A stretch of 64,000 nucleotides of DNA from Denitromonas sp. (GTDB taxonomy: Bacteria; Pseudomonadota; Gammaproteobacteria; Burkholderiales; Rhodocyclaceae). Positions 18,693 through 27,780 of this stretch are shown here, piece after piece. The notes beneath the pieces were generated by a model. It did not search any database, was not told the origin of the DNA, and worked only from the letters and a program-made list of their open reading frames with translations. Both the position numbers and the translations under genes were made by a program. The DNA is taken from the NCBI RefSeq assembly GCF_034676725.1, contig NZ_JAUCBR010000004.1, forward strand, positions 3,686,001 to 3,750,000, read 5' to 3'. Within the stretch, counting starts at the first letter, position 1, and each line of letters opens with the position of its first letter.

Positions 18693-19307
18693 ATGGAAAA
18701 CATCATCGAGAACACTTCTGGTCAAGGCAAAACAGCGATGGTGCCCGGACAAATCGACCGCTGGAACTGGGGCGCATTTTTGCTCAACTGGATCTGGGGT
18801 ATCGGAAACAAAACCTACATCGCTTTTCTGATGTTCGTCCCCTTGGTCAATATCGTCATGGCCCTGATGCTCGGACTGAAAGGAAGCGCTTGGGCATGGC
18901 GCAACAAACGCTGGGACAGCGTGGAGCAGTTCAGAGTCGTACAGCGCAAATGGGCGTACTGGGCGTTGGGTCTGTACGCGGCAATGATTGCGCTGTCCGT
19001 CGGGCTGTTCTTCGCGGTGACGGCGCTGATGGCCAAATCTCCCGCTTATACGGCAGCTGTCGAGCGGCTTCAGGCGAATGAGGATGTCGTTCGGATCGTC
19101 GGCCAACCGATGTCGTTCGGTTCGCCGAGCGGTGGGATCAATTCGTCCGGCCCGTCGGGTTCGGCTGAACTACGTTTTTCTGTCGAGGGGCCTGCGGGCA
19201 GTGGGACGGCCTTCGTGGAGGCTTCCGAGCGAATGGGAGCGTGGCAGATCGACGGCATGGTGTTCGAAGATGCTGCCAGTGGCGATCGGTTGTCGCTGAC
19301 CCAATGA
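18693..19307 (+). CDS. membrane protein with Coa1/Tim21-like C-terminal domain
   Basis: A 204-residue protein starting 7 bp after vgrG with GGAAGA just upstream of its ATG. The N-terminal half contains a W-rich NWGAFLLNWIWGIGNKTYIA block and two or three hydrophobic segments (about residues 25-70 and 88-112), as in DUF2628-like small membrane proteins. The C-terminal half resembles the COA1 (cytochrome c oxidase assembly factor 1) fold, including the phrase GSAELRFSVEGPAGSGTAFV. Such proteins are widespread with no firm bacterial role. Its tight coupling to vgrG suggests either membrane protection (immunity) or cargo accessory function; this is inference. Confidence 0.65.
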   Translation: MENIIENTSGQGKTAMVPGQIDRWNWGAFLLNWIWGIGNKTYIAFLMFVPLVNIVMALMLGLKGSAWAWRNKRWDSVEQFRVVQRKWAYWALGLYAAMIALSVGLFFAVTALMAKSPAYTAAVERLQANEDVVRIVGQPMSFGSPSGGINSSGPSGSAELRFSVEGPAGSGTAFVEASERMGAWQIDGMVFEDAASGDRLSLTQ

Positions 19308-19357
19308 CTGGAAGTGTCGTGTCCGCTCGCGCCAACCGCCGTCGAGAAAGGTGATTC

Positions 19358-21538
19358 ATGTACCAAACGCCAGAGAGCGCCGAGGGGCGATCCAACGTTA
19401 CCGCTATTGCTGAAGGAACAATGAACCGGACCGATGGCTCGGTGGTGGCTGCTACCCTCAAACCGGAGCCCCTCCTGTTTTTTCGTCCAGCGACCGCCGA
19501 GGTCGTGGTCGTGCTGCCCGAAGATCGCGCGCCCTTCCTGCGCGAAGCCAGCGAAGTGGAGAGTGTGATCGCTCAACTGATTCGGGCGCGGGCCAATGCC
19601 CAGACGATCGAAAACGACTTGCTATGCAGCGTGCCGCCACCCGACGGTAGCCGGTATGTCCTCGCGCCTGCGCTCGATAAGGCACTAGGGGAAGAAGAGG
19701 TCGCACGGCAAAAGGCCAAGGAGGCGCTCGACGGCATCGACCTCAATCCCGGCGCGGACTTGGTTGAGCTGTTGCCCATGTCAACGCGGAGCAATCCGCA
19801 AGGGTTGCCGAGGGGCAAGAAATTTACCTACGTGCGCAGCCAGAAAGTCAGGAATCACTGGCGGGGCTACAAGCTGAGCGGCGCCGACAAGCCCGAACTC
19901 AAGTCCTTTCTGACCCACACGCCAGGTCAGGGCTGGCGCCTGGACGACAAGAAACTGCGCGAGGGGCTGCGCTACGTGCGCGGCGATGTGCTCAAGCAAC
20001 TGGGGCAGGTCAAGACGACGGCGAATCTCGAGCACGAACTGGCCAAGATCGAAGACGAATGGATGCCCGAGTTTGCGCAGGCGTTCAACGACAACGCGCA
20101 TTTCGCCTCGCCCGAAGAGGCGGGCGACATGGCCGAGTATGGCGGATCGGCTCGCGTGCTGAGGGCGTTCGCGGGCGCCTCCGGTGCGCTCGAAGGCAAC
20201 TTCGACGGCTCGCTGGGCGGCATCCTCAAGGGCGAGTTGCCGACGCTCAAGGCGGCGGTCAAGGGCAAGGCCGAAGCCGGTGTGATGCTCGCCGAAGGGC
20301 AGGCCGACTTCAAGCTGTTTCTGCCGCATCGCAAAGGGCTGCAACTTCTGGGCATCCCCGCGCTGCGTGAAGAGTTGATAAGCGGCAAGACCGTCGTCGA
20401 CCTGCTGCCGATGGGCTATGTGCGCCTGAGCTTCGCGCTCGGCGTCAATGGCGCGGTCGGCGCCAGCCTGCTGGCCGAAGGGGGTGTCGAGGTCGAATTT
20501 GATGCCAATGGCACACAGAAGATCAAGGGCCGCGCCACCGCGCGCACCGCCGACCAGATCGGTCGCCGCAGCATGGTGGTGAACGACAAGAAGGCGATCA
20601 AGGCCGACGCGGGGGCCAAGGCCGAGATCACCGCCTTTGCCGGTGCCTCGGCCGAAGGCTCGGTCAAGGGCGCGCTGCAGTGGCAAAAGCCGGAATCAAA
20701 AGAATTCGGCGATTTCGCGCTGATCGAACCGAAGATCGCCGGCCTGGCCGGTATCGGCGGCAGCGCGGCCTTCTCCATCGGCTACACCGGCGGCAAGTTC
20801 AAGATCGTCGCCAAGCTCTCGGGTTGCGTCGGATTGGGGCTGTCGGGAAAGGTCGCAGCGGAAATCGGCGCCGAGCACATTTGGGAATTCGCCTGCTGGT
20901 TCCGACACCAGGTGGTCGCGGCGGGGGATCAGAATTTGAGGTATTTCGACAAACGAGCTTTCAGAGCCTTTAGCGCGATGTACACGCTGATGATTGTAGA
21001 AGGGAAAGAACTGGCGACCTATCTTGGTGAAGAAGCGGACAAGATGGAAAGGCGGCTTGAAAGGTTGATTGACGAGAACAGAGAAGCCTTCCTGAAAGCA
21101 ATCAAGTCGTCGGAAGACATCCTGCTCATGGCCTCGGCGAACGTCAAAGGCTATCTGCTTGAGCAGTTGCGCCGGCTGGATCAGAAGCTTGATGTCCTCA
21201 AGAACGAGACAGACGAGAAGTGGCGTGAAATGAAACAGGACGTCAAGGAGGCCCTCGAATGGCTATTGAGCAGTGTCGAGCAGAAGACGGAGCTTGAGAA
21301 CGTCTATCAGCACGCCACGGTGGATTTCAGCAAGGTGGCAGATACCGCTCAAGCCAAGACCTTCGTGAGCCGCACGCTCGGCGAGGTGCAGGTTGCCGTG
21401 CTGGATGCTCGGCTCAAGGATGCCCCGACGTCGGGCCATCGTTTAGTGCGCAACACCGAGCTTGCCTACCAGTTGCAAGATGGGGTGCATGTGGCCTGGA
21501 ACGACAGGGCATGGTGGGCGCACGGTACTTGGGTATGA
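19358..21538 (+). CDS. candidate T6SS effector, 726 aa, unknown family
   Basis: I do not recognise the family. The N-terminal ~270 residues are mixed and soluble. Residues about 270-520 are glycine/alanine-rich with repeated alternating patterns (GASGALEGNFDGSLGG, GAVGASLLAEGGVEVEF, GLSGKVAAEIGAE) that look like successive beta-hairpins. Residues about 545-660 form a long charged helical region (EEADKMERRLERLIDENREA), probably coiled coil. There is no signal peptide and no clear catalytic motif. Its place after vgrG and a Coa1-like gene, 50 bp downstream, with a convergent lipoprotein gene whose stop is only a few bases away, is typical of a VgrG cargo effector and its immunity protein. Confidence 0.6.
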   Translation: MYQTPESAEGRSNVTAIAEGTMNRTDGSVVAATLKPEPLLFFRPATAEVVVVLPEDRAPFLREASEVESVIAQLIRARANAQTIENDLLCSVPPPDGSRYVLAPALDKALGEEEVARQKAKEALDGIDLNPGADLVELLPMSTRSNPQGLPRGKKFTYVRSQKVRNHWRGYKLSGADKPELKSFLTHTPGQGWRLDDKKLREGLRYVRGDVLKQLGQVKTTANLEHELAKIEDEWMPEFAQAFNDNAHFASPEEAGDMAEYGGSARVLRAFAGASGALEGNFDGSLGGILKGELPTLKAAVKGKAEAGVMLAEGQADFKLFLPHRKGLQLLGIPALREELISGKTVVDLLPMGYVRLSFALGVNGAVGASLLAEGGVEVEFDANGTQKIKGRATARTADQIGRRSMVVNDKKAIKADAGAKAEITAFAGASAEGSVKGALQWQKPESKEFGDFALIEPKIAGLAGIGGSAAFSIGYTGGKFKIVAKLSGCVGLGLSGKVAAEIGAEHIWEFACWFRHQVVAAGDQNLRYFDKRAFRAFSAMYTLMIVEGKELATYLGEEADKMERRLERLIDENREAFLKAIKSSEDILLMASANVKGYLLEQLRRLDQKLDVLKNETDEKWREMKQDVKEALEWLLSSVEQKTELENVYQHATVDFSKVADTAQAKTFVSRTLGEVQVAVLDARLKDAPTSGHRLVRNTELAYQLQDGVHVAWNDRAWWAHGTWV

Positions 21539-21541
21539 CGA

Positions 21542-22699
21542 CTAACGCCACGGGGAGAGCCGGTTCAGCGCGCAACGGAAGCCGATAAACTCTTCGTCGG
21601 GGTCTTCTCCGCGTCTCGATACAGCGGTTTCGAACATACCGGAAGAGCCGAATCGAACGACTCGTTCGCTCCCTGAGACAGGGCCACGGGGATCGACAGC
21701 GTGATCCCGACCAAAAATATCAGGTGCATACCAGTCGTTCACCCACTCACGCTCGTAGCCCACCATATCCGCGATGCCTAGCAAACCGGTTCCGTACGAT
21801 CCGACCGGGCGAGACGTGAGTTCCGATGCAGACAGCCTCCGTCCGTGGTTCTCCAAGTGATCACGCATCGGTGTGTCACCAAAGGGGAATGGTCCGGCGA
21901 AATAGACTTCTTTGCCGCCGTCTCTGGCGGCATATTCCCATTGAGTTTCGGTTGGTAGATCAAATGGTTCGCCCGTAAGCTTTGCTAGCCACTGACAGTA
22001 GCCTTTAGCTTCATCCCAACGCGCGCTTAGAATTGGGTAGTTGGGAAAGCGGAACTTGATTTCATAAGACTCTCCCTCACCCATGAACTTTCCGTTCCTC
22101 GCCCGCGAATAGACGTCATAGTCGCCATACGTCACCTGCGTCCGGTAAATCGAAAAGCTGCTCACCGTCACATACTGCGGCGGTTTGTTGTTGTCGTCGC
22201 CGGTGACCGGGCCGGGCTGCCCTTCGCGTGCGCCCCAGTCTCCGAACCAGAAGCTGCCGCCTTCGATGAACACCATGTTCTTCTTCACATGGTCGATGAA
22301 GGCCGCCAGTTCCTTCTCGTTGGGCGGTCCGCCGCGGCGAAGATGCTCCCGAAACACTTTCCAGAACTCCTGCTCCACATCGTCTTCGGACCAGCTGAAA
22401 AATTCGTAAAAGCGCTCCCACACCCATGGCTCGGGTGACGGCGTATCAAGGGCCTGTTTGATGAACGCGGGGTCTACGATGAGTTGCTTGGTGTTCTTTG
22501 GATTTCCGGCGGGTGAGCGGTCGATGGCTCCTGGGGGCAACGGTAGCGCCAGATCCGGCCGCTCCACTCCTTTGGGGAAGGGATGCCCTCCTGGTACAAA
22601 CGGCTCGTAAACAAGCGCTTGTGGTTCGGCGGTGGCGCAGCCGGTGCCGAGGACTGCAAGGGCGGCGAACAAAGCGGCGGTTCTGAGGCGAAGCGACAT
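21542..22699 (-). CDS. lipoprotein with formylglycine-generating-enzyme (SUMF1) fold
   Basis: A 385-residue protein with a signal peptide and lipobox VLGTGC (Cys near residue 21), so periplasmic-facing. From about residue 135 it has the FGE-sulfatase fold: IEGGSFWFGDWG, LPTETQWEYAARDGG, then a DMVGYEREWVNDW block and terminal IGFRCAL. The region that in true formylglycine-generating enzymes carries the two copper-binding cysteines has none, so sulfatase activation is unlikely. It is convergent with the 726-aa candidate effector. FGE-fold lipoproteins recur beside VgrG/effector genes, and a periplasmic immunity role is the best guess. Confidence 0.75.
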   Translation of the reverse strand: MSLRLRTAALFAALAVLGTGCATAEPQALVYEPFVPGGHPFPKGVERPDLALPLPPGAIDRSPAGNPKNTKQLIVDPAFIKQALDTPSPEPWVWERFYEFFSWSEDDVEQEFWKVFREHLRRGGPPNEKELAAFIDHVKKNMVFIEGGSFWFGDWGAREGQPGPVTGDDNNKPPQYVTVSSFSIYRTQVTYGDYDVYSRARNGKFMGEGESYEIKFRFPNYPILSARWDEAKGYCQWLAKLTGEPFDLPTETQWEYAARDGGKEVYFAGPFPFGDTPMRDHLENHGRRLSASELTSRPVGSYGTGLLGIADMVGYEREWVNDWYAPDIFGRDHAVDPRGPVSGSERVVRFGSSGMFETAVSRRGEDPDEEFIGFRCALNRLSPWR

Positions 22700-22845
22700 G
22701 GCAAGTCACGTTGAATGAGCGGAGTGCTGGATTATAGCCGGGGTATCGCATCGGGATATGCTGAAGAACTATCTTGCTACATATGGGATCGCCGCAGCCT
22801 CGCCACAGGCGATTGGCGCGCCGCCTCGCTCGATAACAGCGCGCC
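22700..22845. other. short intergenic region upstream of the lipoprotein gene
   Basis: This gap holds the presumed leftward promoter for the FGE-fold lipoprotein. I see no convincing -35/-10 pair and no gene. It ends where the vgrG-derived repeat begins. Confidence 0.4.
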
Positions 22846-23052
22846 GGCCAGGAAGTGCTCGTCGCCTTCCAGAAGGGCAACATCGACCGACCGGTGATCA
22901 TCGGCGCGCTGTTCAACGCCCCGGGCAATGAGGATGCCGCCGGCAGCGCCATCGCCGCCGGTGCCATGCACAGCAGCGCCAATGCGCCGGCCTTCTTCGC
23001 CGGTCAGCAGGCCGAAGCGCATCGCCACAATGCCAGCCTGTCCGGCCTCAAA
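22846..23052 (+). repeat. remnant of vgrG, near-identical to 17228-17434
   Basis: A 207-bp copy of the second vgrG, in the vgrG reading frame (EVLVAFQKGNIDRPVIIGAL at its start), cut abruptly at both sides. The similarity stops at 23052, after which the frame closes within a few codons. About three substitutions separate the copies. It is best explained as the scar of a lost vgrG that once headed the DUF4123-VasX cassette. Confidence 0.9.
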
Positions 23053-23069
23053 GCGTTTGTTTGCTGCTC

Positions 23070-23708
23070 ATGACAAGCCTGTCAGGGCCTCGCCTGGCGT
23101 CGGCTATTTCGCGTTCGTCGCTCGTCATCACATCAGACGGGCGACAGCGCATCTTTCGTTTTTGGGATCCACGAGTGCTGCCCTCGATCGCGATGCATAA
23201 TGCGTACCGATGTTTTTTGCCTGAGGACGTGGATGGCATGTGCTGGGCCATCGATGCCTTTGGGCGGCTACAGCAGTTTGATATGACGGTTTGGTCATCG
23301 GAAAAAAGCGCCTCGAGCGCGGGGCCCAGGCTGACGGGTGCCCAAACGACATGGCTGATCCGACTTGGGGAAGGCAACCGGGTTATCGAACACCTTGAGT
23401 GGCAACAACGATTTGATGTGGGTGAGGAGGGCATGGCTCGAATTCTGGATGCGGTGGCTACGGGTGAGGCATTGGGGCTGACGAGGGTGGATGACCGCAT
23501 TGCCTTTGCCGCACGGCGGATATCGAGCCGTGCCCCTATCGAACGTTCAGCAGCTATCCAACGGCTGATCGCTGTCACTTTGGAGGCTGGCTTGCCTTAT
23601 GCCGCCTTGCAAAAGGAGATCCCGTCCGAAGATTGGCCGGGCATCGAAGCCGAGGCTCTCCGGAATGCAGTGGCGGAACGCCAGATCATCGGAGAACATG
23701 TGACATGA
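23070..23708 (+). CDS. 5'-truncated DUF4123-family T6SS adaptor/chaperone
   Basis: A 212-residue frame whose early residues contain FRFWDPRVL, the hallmark of DUF4123 proteins (Tap/TEC adaptors that load effectors on VgrG). In full-length members this motif lies past residue ~110, so roughly the first third is missing. The 5' break lies directly against the vgrG remnant that ends at 23052. The frame stays open and its stop overlaps the VasX start (ATGA), so it may still be translated; there is no good ribosome-binding site. Start uncertain (TTG 23061 or ATG 23070). Confidence 0.65.
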   Translation: MTSLSGPRLASAISRSSLVITSDGRQRIFRFWDPRVLPSIAMHNAYRCFLPEDVDGMCWAIDAFGRLQQFDMTVWSSEKSASSAGPRLTGAQTTWLIRLGEGNRVIEHLEWQQRFDVGEEGMARILDAVATGEALGLTRVDDRIAFAARRISSRAPIERSAAIQRLIAVTLEAGLPYAALQKEIPSEDWPGIEAEALRNAVAERQIIGEHVT

Positions 23709-26700
23709 ACAATGACGGATGCCAGTACTGCAACCGACTTGGCTTACCGCTCCTTCCCCTGCGAGTTGCCTATGTTCCGGAAGGTACACAGACAATTTCG
23801 GCCGGCATGAGTGGTTCGCCAGTACCGGGAGCGTTTCAAGACGGCGCCAACACCCTGCGGGTCATCACCGAAGGCTACGTCTACCTGCTGGATATGCGGG
23901 CCGGCGGCTTCTGGCGCTGTTTCGCGGCCACGCCAAGCGGTCATTTCCGTGAATACCCAGCCGATACGCCACCGCCGTCGGTGCCGACGTTTGCCTGCTC
24001 ATTGAGCGGTCACAACCTCGATGCATCCCTGGTCAGCATCGAACGCGCCAGCGAAGCGACTGAAGTGTGGGCGGCCTACAGCCGCGCTTGGTGGACGCCA
24101 GCCATTCGGCGGAAGCTCAAAACGGATTCGGCACTGCGCGACAAGCTGATGGTCAGGATCAATGCCGCCAGTGTGGTCAAAGGGGGGGCCGTGCCCGCCA
24201 GTGTCGGTGTTCGGATCGCGGCCGGTGGTGATCTGGCTGCCATCGCACCCGAATACGCCATCGATGACGCCAGCTTTAATGTCGTCGACAAGCGCTACGC
24301 CACAAATACCGTTGATCCGGCCTTGATACGCGTTGGACAGGCGGATGATTTGGTCAAGCGCATGCAGGCCATCAGCCCTAACAACGCGATCGTACTCGCG
24401 CTGCCTGATCTGGTCGGTATGGCCAAAGATGCCAACCACTGGCGTAATCTTCAGGCTGGAGAGTTGGCTAGCCTGCAGGCCGAGACAAAACAGCTGCGCA
24501 GTCGGTTGGTGGGGGATCTGATCCTCGGTCTCGAAAAGAGCATGGTCGACGCGGGTCAGTCCGAAGAGTGGGCGGAGCGCTACGCCAGGCATGTCGACAT
24601 GGGCAGAGTTCGCCAAGACAAAAAAGCCTTCGATACGGCTGTCGAGCGCATCGAGAAGAAAGTGCTAAAAGCCAGCGACGACTGGCTTGCTGTCGTCAAG
24701 CACGCGAATTTCCCCGATGCATGGAAAGTCTACGACCCCGATTCCGCCTACTGCGGCCTGCAGATGGAAGCCGACTTTGCCGATTGCGTATTCGGTTCCG
24801 GCGCAACGCGCAAGGAGCAAGACTGGTGGGACCCGTGGCTGCTCGCCAAACCTGATGACGACAAGCACCCCATCTGGCTCGCCTTTGCCGCCGGCGATAA
24901 GGATGTCATCAAATACCTGACGGGAGACCCGAGCAAACCAGGAGAAACCGGTAAGGCCAGCAAGGGCGTCAGTATCGGCAAACACGGCAAGGCGATCTAC
25001 GACGAATTCGGTAAATGGCAGGCTGCCCGGCGAGAAAAGAATCTGGTGCGCTCGGCACAGGAAGCCTCGGGCATGCTCGGCATGGTGCTGGCCACCCAGC
25101 TGGCCCGTGTAGCGACGACACAACCCAAGGCCGCCGAGCAAGCCATATCGCACATCCGCGTCATCGCCTCTTCACGCATGGATGTACTGGTCACCCGCTA
25201 CCGCACGCAAATCAGTCTCACGGAGACGATCGTCCAGTTGCACGAAACCGTCTGGGGTCCGCCCAAGGCCGGACTCTCCGCCACCGTGCGCGAGGCCCGC
25301 CGACTCAAGATCGCCCAATCCATTGATGGCGCCTTTCTGGGCGGGCGCTTCACCGCCGAAAAGGTCGTCACGCTCGACCTGTGGCTGCCCGAGCCGGTGA
25401 TTGACAACATGGGTCGGGCCGCCAACAGCGCCATTCCCAAAGCACTCGGAGCCCCAGCGGCGAGGCTGGCGCTCGGCGGCCCCGCCTTGAATCCCTGGCA
25501 GGGCACGGTCAACTACGCCAAAAGCCTCAAGGGTGTCTCCGGCGGGCTGTTCGGTCTGGGCGCCGTGCTCACCATCTGCAATATCAACTGGGTCTTCGTG
25601 CAGGCCCAGCGCGCGCTGGGCAGCAGTGCGGCGACCGACGCCCAGATGAAAGAAGCCATTGCCGGGCTCGTCTCGGGCGGCATGGGGGTGGCTTCGTTGG
25701 TGACCGAGATATTTGCCGGCGTGGTGAAGGGAAGGGCTGGAAGGGGCGTGACGACATCGGTGGCCAATCGACTGCTTCTCAATTCGGTCAAACTGAAACT
25801 CGGTGGCGCGTTGCTGGGGCTGCTGATGGGGGTGACCGAGGCGTACTTGTTTTGGGGAAAAATGGCGACGGCGGGAGCGGCAGGGGATACAGACGCGAAG
25901 AACGCTTATCTCGATGCTACGTTCTTCGCCGCGGGAGCTGGATTCTTGAGCATCCCCATTGCCATCATAGGCGCTGCTCAAACCGTCTCTGCGATTGGCG
26001 CCACCGGCGCTTTTGCCTCGGCGATTACCGGTGCAGCGGGGGTGCTCAGTTTCATTCCTCTGGCCGGCTGGATCATCCTTGCGGTGGGCGCCATTGCCGC
26101 CAGCGTATACTTCGCGTACAAGGCCGCGAAGGCCGAAGACACCCCGCTAGAAATCTGGTTGTCGCGTTGTTATTACCGAGACGAGGCACGATACGCCAAC
26201 ACTTCCCGCGAGAAATTCACCCAACTCAAGCCCGAGATGGCCGACTTCCAGCAAGCCGTTTACGGGCTCACGGTCACGCTCGAATGGCGTGACCGTATCG
26301 GTAAGGATCGCATCGACGTAGAAGTGATCATGCCCGGCTATGCCGGCGCGCGCAGTGAGTATGCCTTCCTGTTCGACCTGCGTCAGGCTGGCCGGCCGCC
26401 CATGGTTGTCGACCGCAAGACGAGTGGTTTCAGCTACGACCCCGATCTCAAACCCCAACCGCCGGCGCAGCACTTTCTGAGTGCGGCGAGCCCGAACAGC
26501 ATCCCGCTCGATCGGGTGGTGGAAGTCGAACAGCCGACCCGGTTGGAAGTGATCGGTGCTACGGCCCGATTGGTGGCGCAGGTTTATACCAATGAGGACT
26601 ATTTCGATACCGCCCGACTCAAGTTGGAGTACTGGCCCGATCCTGTCGGACACCCCGATCTGGTGATGACCCCCGTGCCCGGTGGAGCCAACATGCAGGA

Positions 26701-26713
26701 AGTGCGAGACTGA
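23705..26713 (+). CDS. VasX-type pore-forming T6SS effector
   Basis: A 1002-residue protein with the VasX N-terminal region: a CxxC motif (C6, C9) followed by NRLGLPLLPLR and ITEGYVYLLD (about residues 52-61). A long soluble helical section follows. From about residue 612 to 805 there are at least five hydrophobic segments, including SIPIAIIGAAQTVSAIG and GWIILAVGAIAASVYFAY, the presumed pore-forming part. The last ~130 residues form a beta-rich domain. VasX of Vibrio cholerae permeabilises target membranes; the same is inferred here. Coupled to the DUF4123 remnant by ATGA and followed after 5 bp by a DUF6708-type membrane protein, the probable immunity. Confidence 0.85.
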   Translation: MNNDGCQYCNRLGLPLLPLRVAYVPEGTQTISAGMSGSPVPGAFQDGANTLRVITEGYVYLLDMRAGGFWRCFAATPSGHFREYPADTPPPSVPTFACSLSGHNLDASLVSIERASEATEVWAAYSRAWWTPAIRRKLKTDSALRDKLMVRINAASVVKGGAVPASVGVRIAAGGDLAAIAPEYAIDDASFNVVDKRYATNTVDPALIRVGQADDLVKRMQAISPNNAIVLALPDLVGMAKDANHWRNLQAGELASLQAETKQLRSRLVGDLILGLEKSMVDAGQSEEWAERYARHVDMGRVRQDKKAFDTAVERIEKKVLKASDDWLAVVKHANFPDAWKVYDPDSAYCGLQMEADFADCVFGSGATRKEQDWWDPWLLAKPDDDKHPIWLAFAAGDKDVIKYLTGDPSKPGETGKASKGVSIGKHGKAIYDEFGKWQAARREKNLVRSAQEASGMLGMVLATQLARVATTQPKAAEQAISHIRVIASSRMDVLVTRYRTQISLTETIVQLHETVWGPPKAGLSATVREARRLKIAQSIDGAFLGGRFTAEKVVTLDLWLPEPVIDNMGRAANSAIPKALGAPAARLALGGPALNPWQGTVNYAKSLKGVSGGLFGLGAVLTICNINWVFVQAQRALGSSAATDAQMKEAIAGLVSGGMGVASLVTEIFAGVVKGRAGRGVTTSVANRLLLNSVKLKLGGALLGLLMGVTEAYLFWGKMATAGAAGDTDAKNAYLDATFFAAGAGFLSIPIAIIGAAQTVSAIGATGAFASAITGAAGVLSFIPLAGWIILAVGAIAASVYFAYKAAKAEDTPLEIWLSRCYYRDEARYANTSREKFTQLKPEMADFQQAVYGLTVTLEWRDRIGKDRIDVEVIMPGYAGARSEYAFLFDLRQAGRPPMVVDRKTSGFSYDPDLKPQPPAQHFLSAASPNSIPLDRVVEVEQPTRLEVIGATARLVAQVYTNEDYFDTARLKLEYWPDPVGHPDLVMTPVPGGANMQEVRD
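26443..26569 (+). repeat. segment of VasX gene duplicated at 27781-27907
   Basis: About 127 bp encoding part of the C-terminal domain (around DLKPQPPAQHFLS and RVVEVEQPTRLEVIGATAR) recurs at a constant offset of 1338 with roughly seven mismatches. Confidence 0.85.
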
Positions 26714-26718
26714 ACACC

Positions 26719-27744
26719 ATGAGCTTATGGAATCGATTTAAACGCGGAGTCGAGCACTACCGCTATCTCACGCCAGGGCAGCCGGTGGGTGTGGCCGATG
26801 GCGAGAATCTCGTCTATGAGGCCAATCAGATTTACATGGACATTGGTCAGGGGGGTACGTCGTCGATTCGTGGGTTTGGGGCAATTCCAGTCGTATTGCT
26901 TTCGTTTATTGGAGGGGGGGCAGTACTTAGTACACTGCCTGATATTTTTCTGGATTATCAAAAAGGATGGAATGATCTGTCCGAATTATTGTTTCATGGT
27001 GGACTGGCAATAATCATTGGTTTATTTGGTTTGTTTGTTGGTTTGGCTTACTTCGGCATCTCCTTCCTAGCCCCCACCGACGCGCTGGTCCGCCTCGACC
27101 GCAAGCGTCAGAAAGTCTGGCTATGGGACGGTCGATACGGCGCTGTCGAGGTGGACTGGCGACGCATGGTGCCACGCGTCTACACCCACGTCGCCAATCA
27201 GTTCGGTAGCACAGTGAGCCATGCCCAGTACGTTGAGCTGGACTCGGACGGTAATGTCGTCAAGACCGGCAAGCGCCAGCATCTGTTCCAGTGCGGGAAC
27301 CTCACCGATGACACGATTCACGGCTTTTCCAATATGGAATTCGTGCGCCGCTTCATGGCGGCGCCGGTGGAAACTTCACCGCCGTATGTCAAGCAGTTGC
27401 TGCGGCATCGTCCCAAATGGTGGGTCATGTTCGACATCATTGGGTGGGCGGAGGACTGGGCCAACTGGTATCGAGACCGCGATAAACCTGGCTTGAGCCC
27501 CATGCCGTGGGTGAGCAGCATCATCTGGGTTCTGACCTTTCCCCTGTGGTTCCCCATGCAGTTTTCCAGCTGGCTGGCCCTGCGCGTGGCACCGGTGCCC
27601 AAATGGCCCAAAGAGCTGGAAGCCATGCATGCGGCCGATCTGGCGGACGTGGCTGCCAAAGAGAAACCCGCCGCACGGGCCAGAGGCGAGCGTCCATCAC
27701 GCAGGCCGGTGATCCGGGTCAACGGCCAGATCGTCGATTCGTAA
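26719..27744 (+). CDS. DUF6708-like membrane protein, probable immunity to VasX-type effector
   Basis: A 341-residue protein with hydrophobic segments near residues 52-72 (FGAIPVVLLSFIGGGAVLS) and 95-117 (GLAIIIGLFGLFVGLAYFGI) and another near the C-terminus (SIIWVLTFPLWFPMQF). Between them lies a cytoplasmic-type domain with RLDRKRQKVWLWDG, and it ends with VPKWPKELEAM. The second copy at 29431-30357 shares this layout. The part that encodes the first two membrane segments (about 26870-27060) is clearly AT-richer than its surroundings. Family name is from memory; the immunity role is inferred from position 5 bp after the effector and membrane location. Confidence 0.65.
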   Translation: MSLWNRFKRGVEHYRYLTPGQPVGVADGENLVYEANQIYMDIGQGGTSSIRGFGAIPVVLLSFIGGGAVLSTLPDIFLDYQKGWNDLSELLFHGGLAIIIGLFGLFVGLAYFGISFLAPTDALVRLDRKRQKVWLWDGRYGAVEVDWRRMVPRVYTHVANQFGSTVSHAQYVELDSDGNVVKTGKRQHLFQCGNLTDDTIHGFSNMEFVRRFMAAPVETSPPYVKQLLRHRPKWWVMFDIIGWAEDWANWYRDRDKPGLSPMPWVSSIIWVLTFPLWFPMQFSSWLALRVAPVPKWPKELEAMHAADLADVAAKEKPAARARGERPSRRPVIRVNGQIVDS

Positions 27745-27780
27745 GGTTGGTTTCAATCGACCGATCTGTCTTTCGGTCGC

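Noticed and set aside
21542..22699. Genuine formylglycine-generating (sulfatase-activating) enzyme
   Set aside because: The paired active-site cysteines of true enzymes are not seen in the expected C-terminal region, and the protein is a lipoprotein in an effector island.
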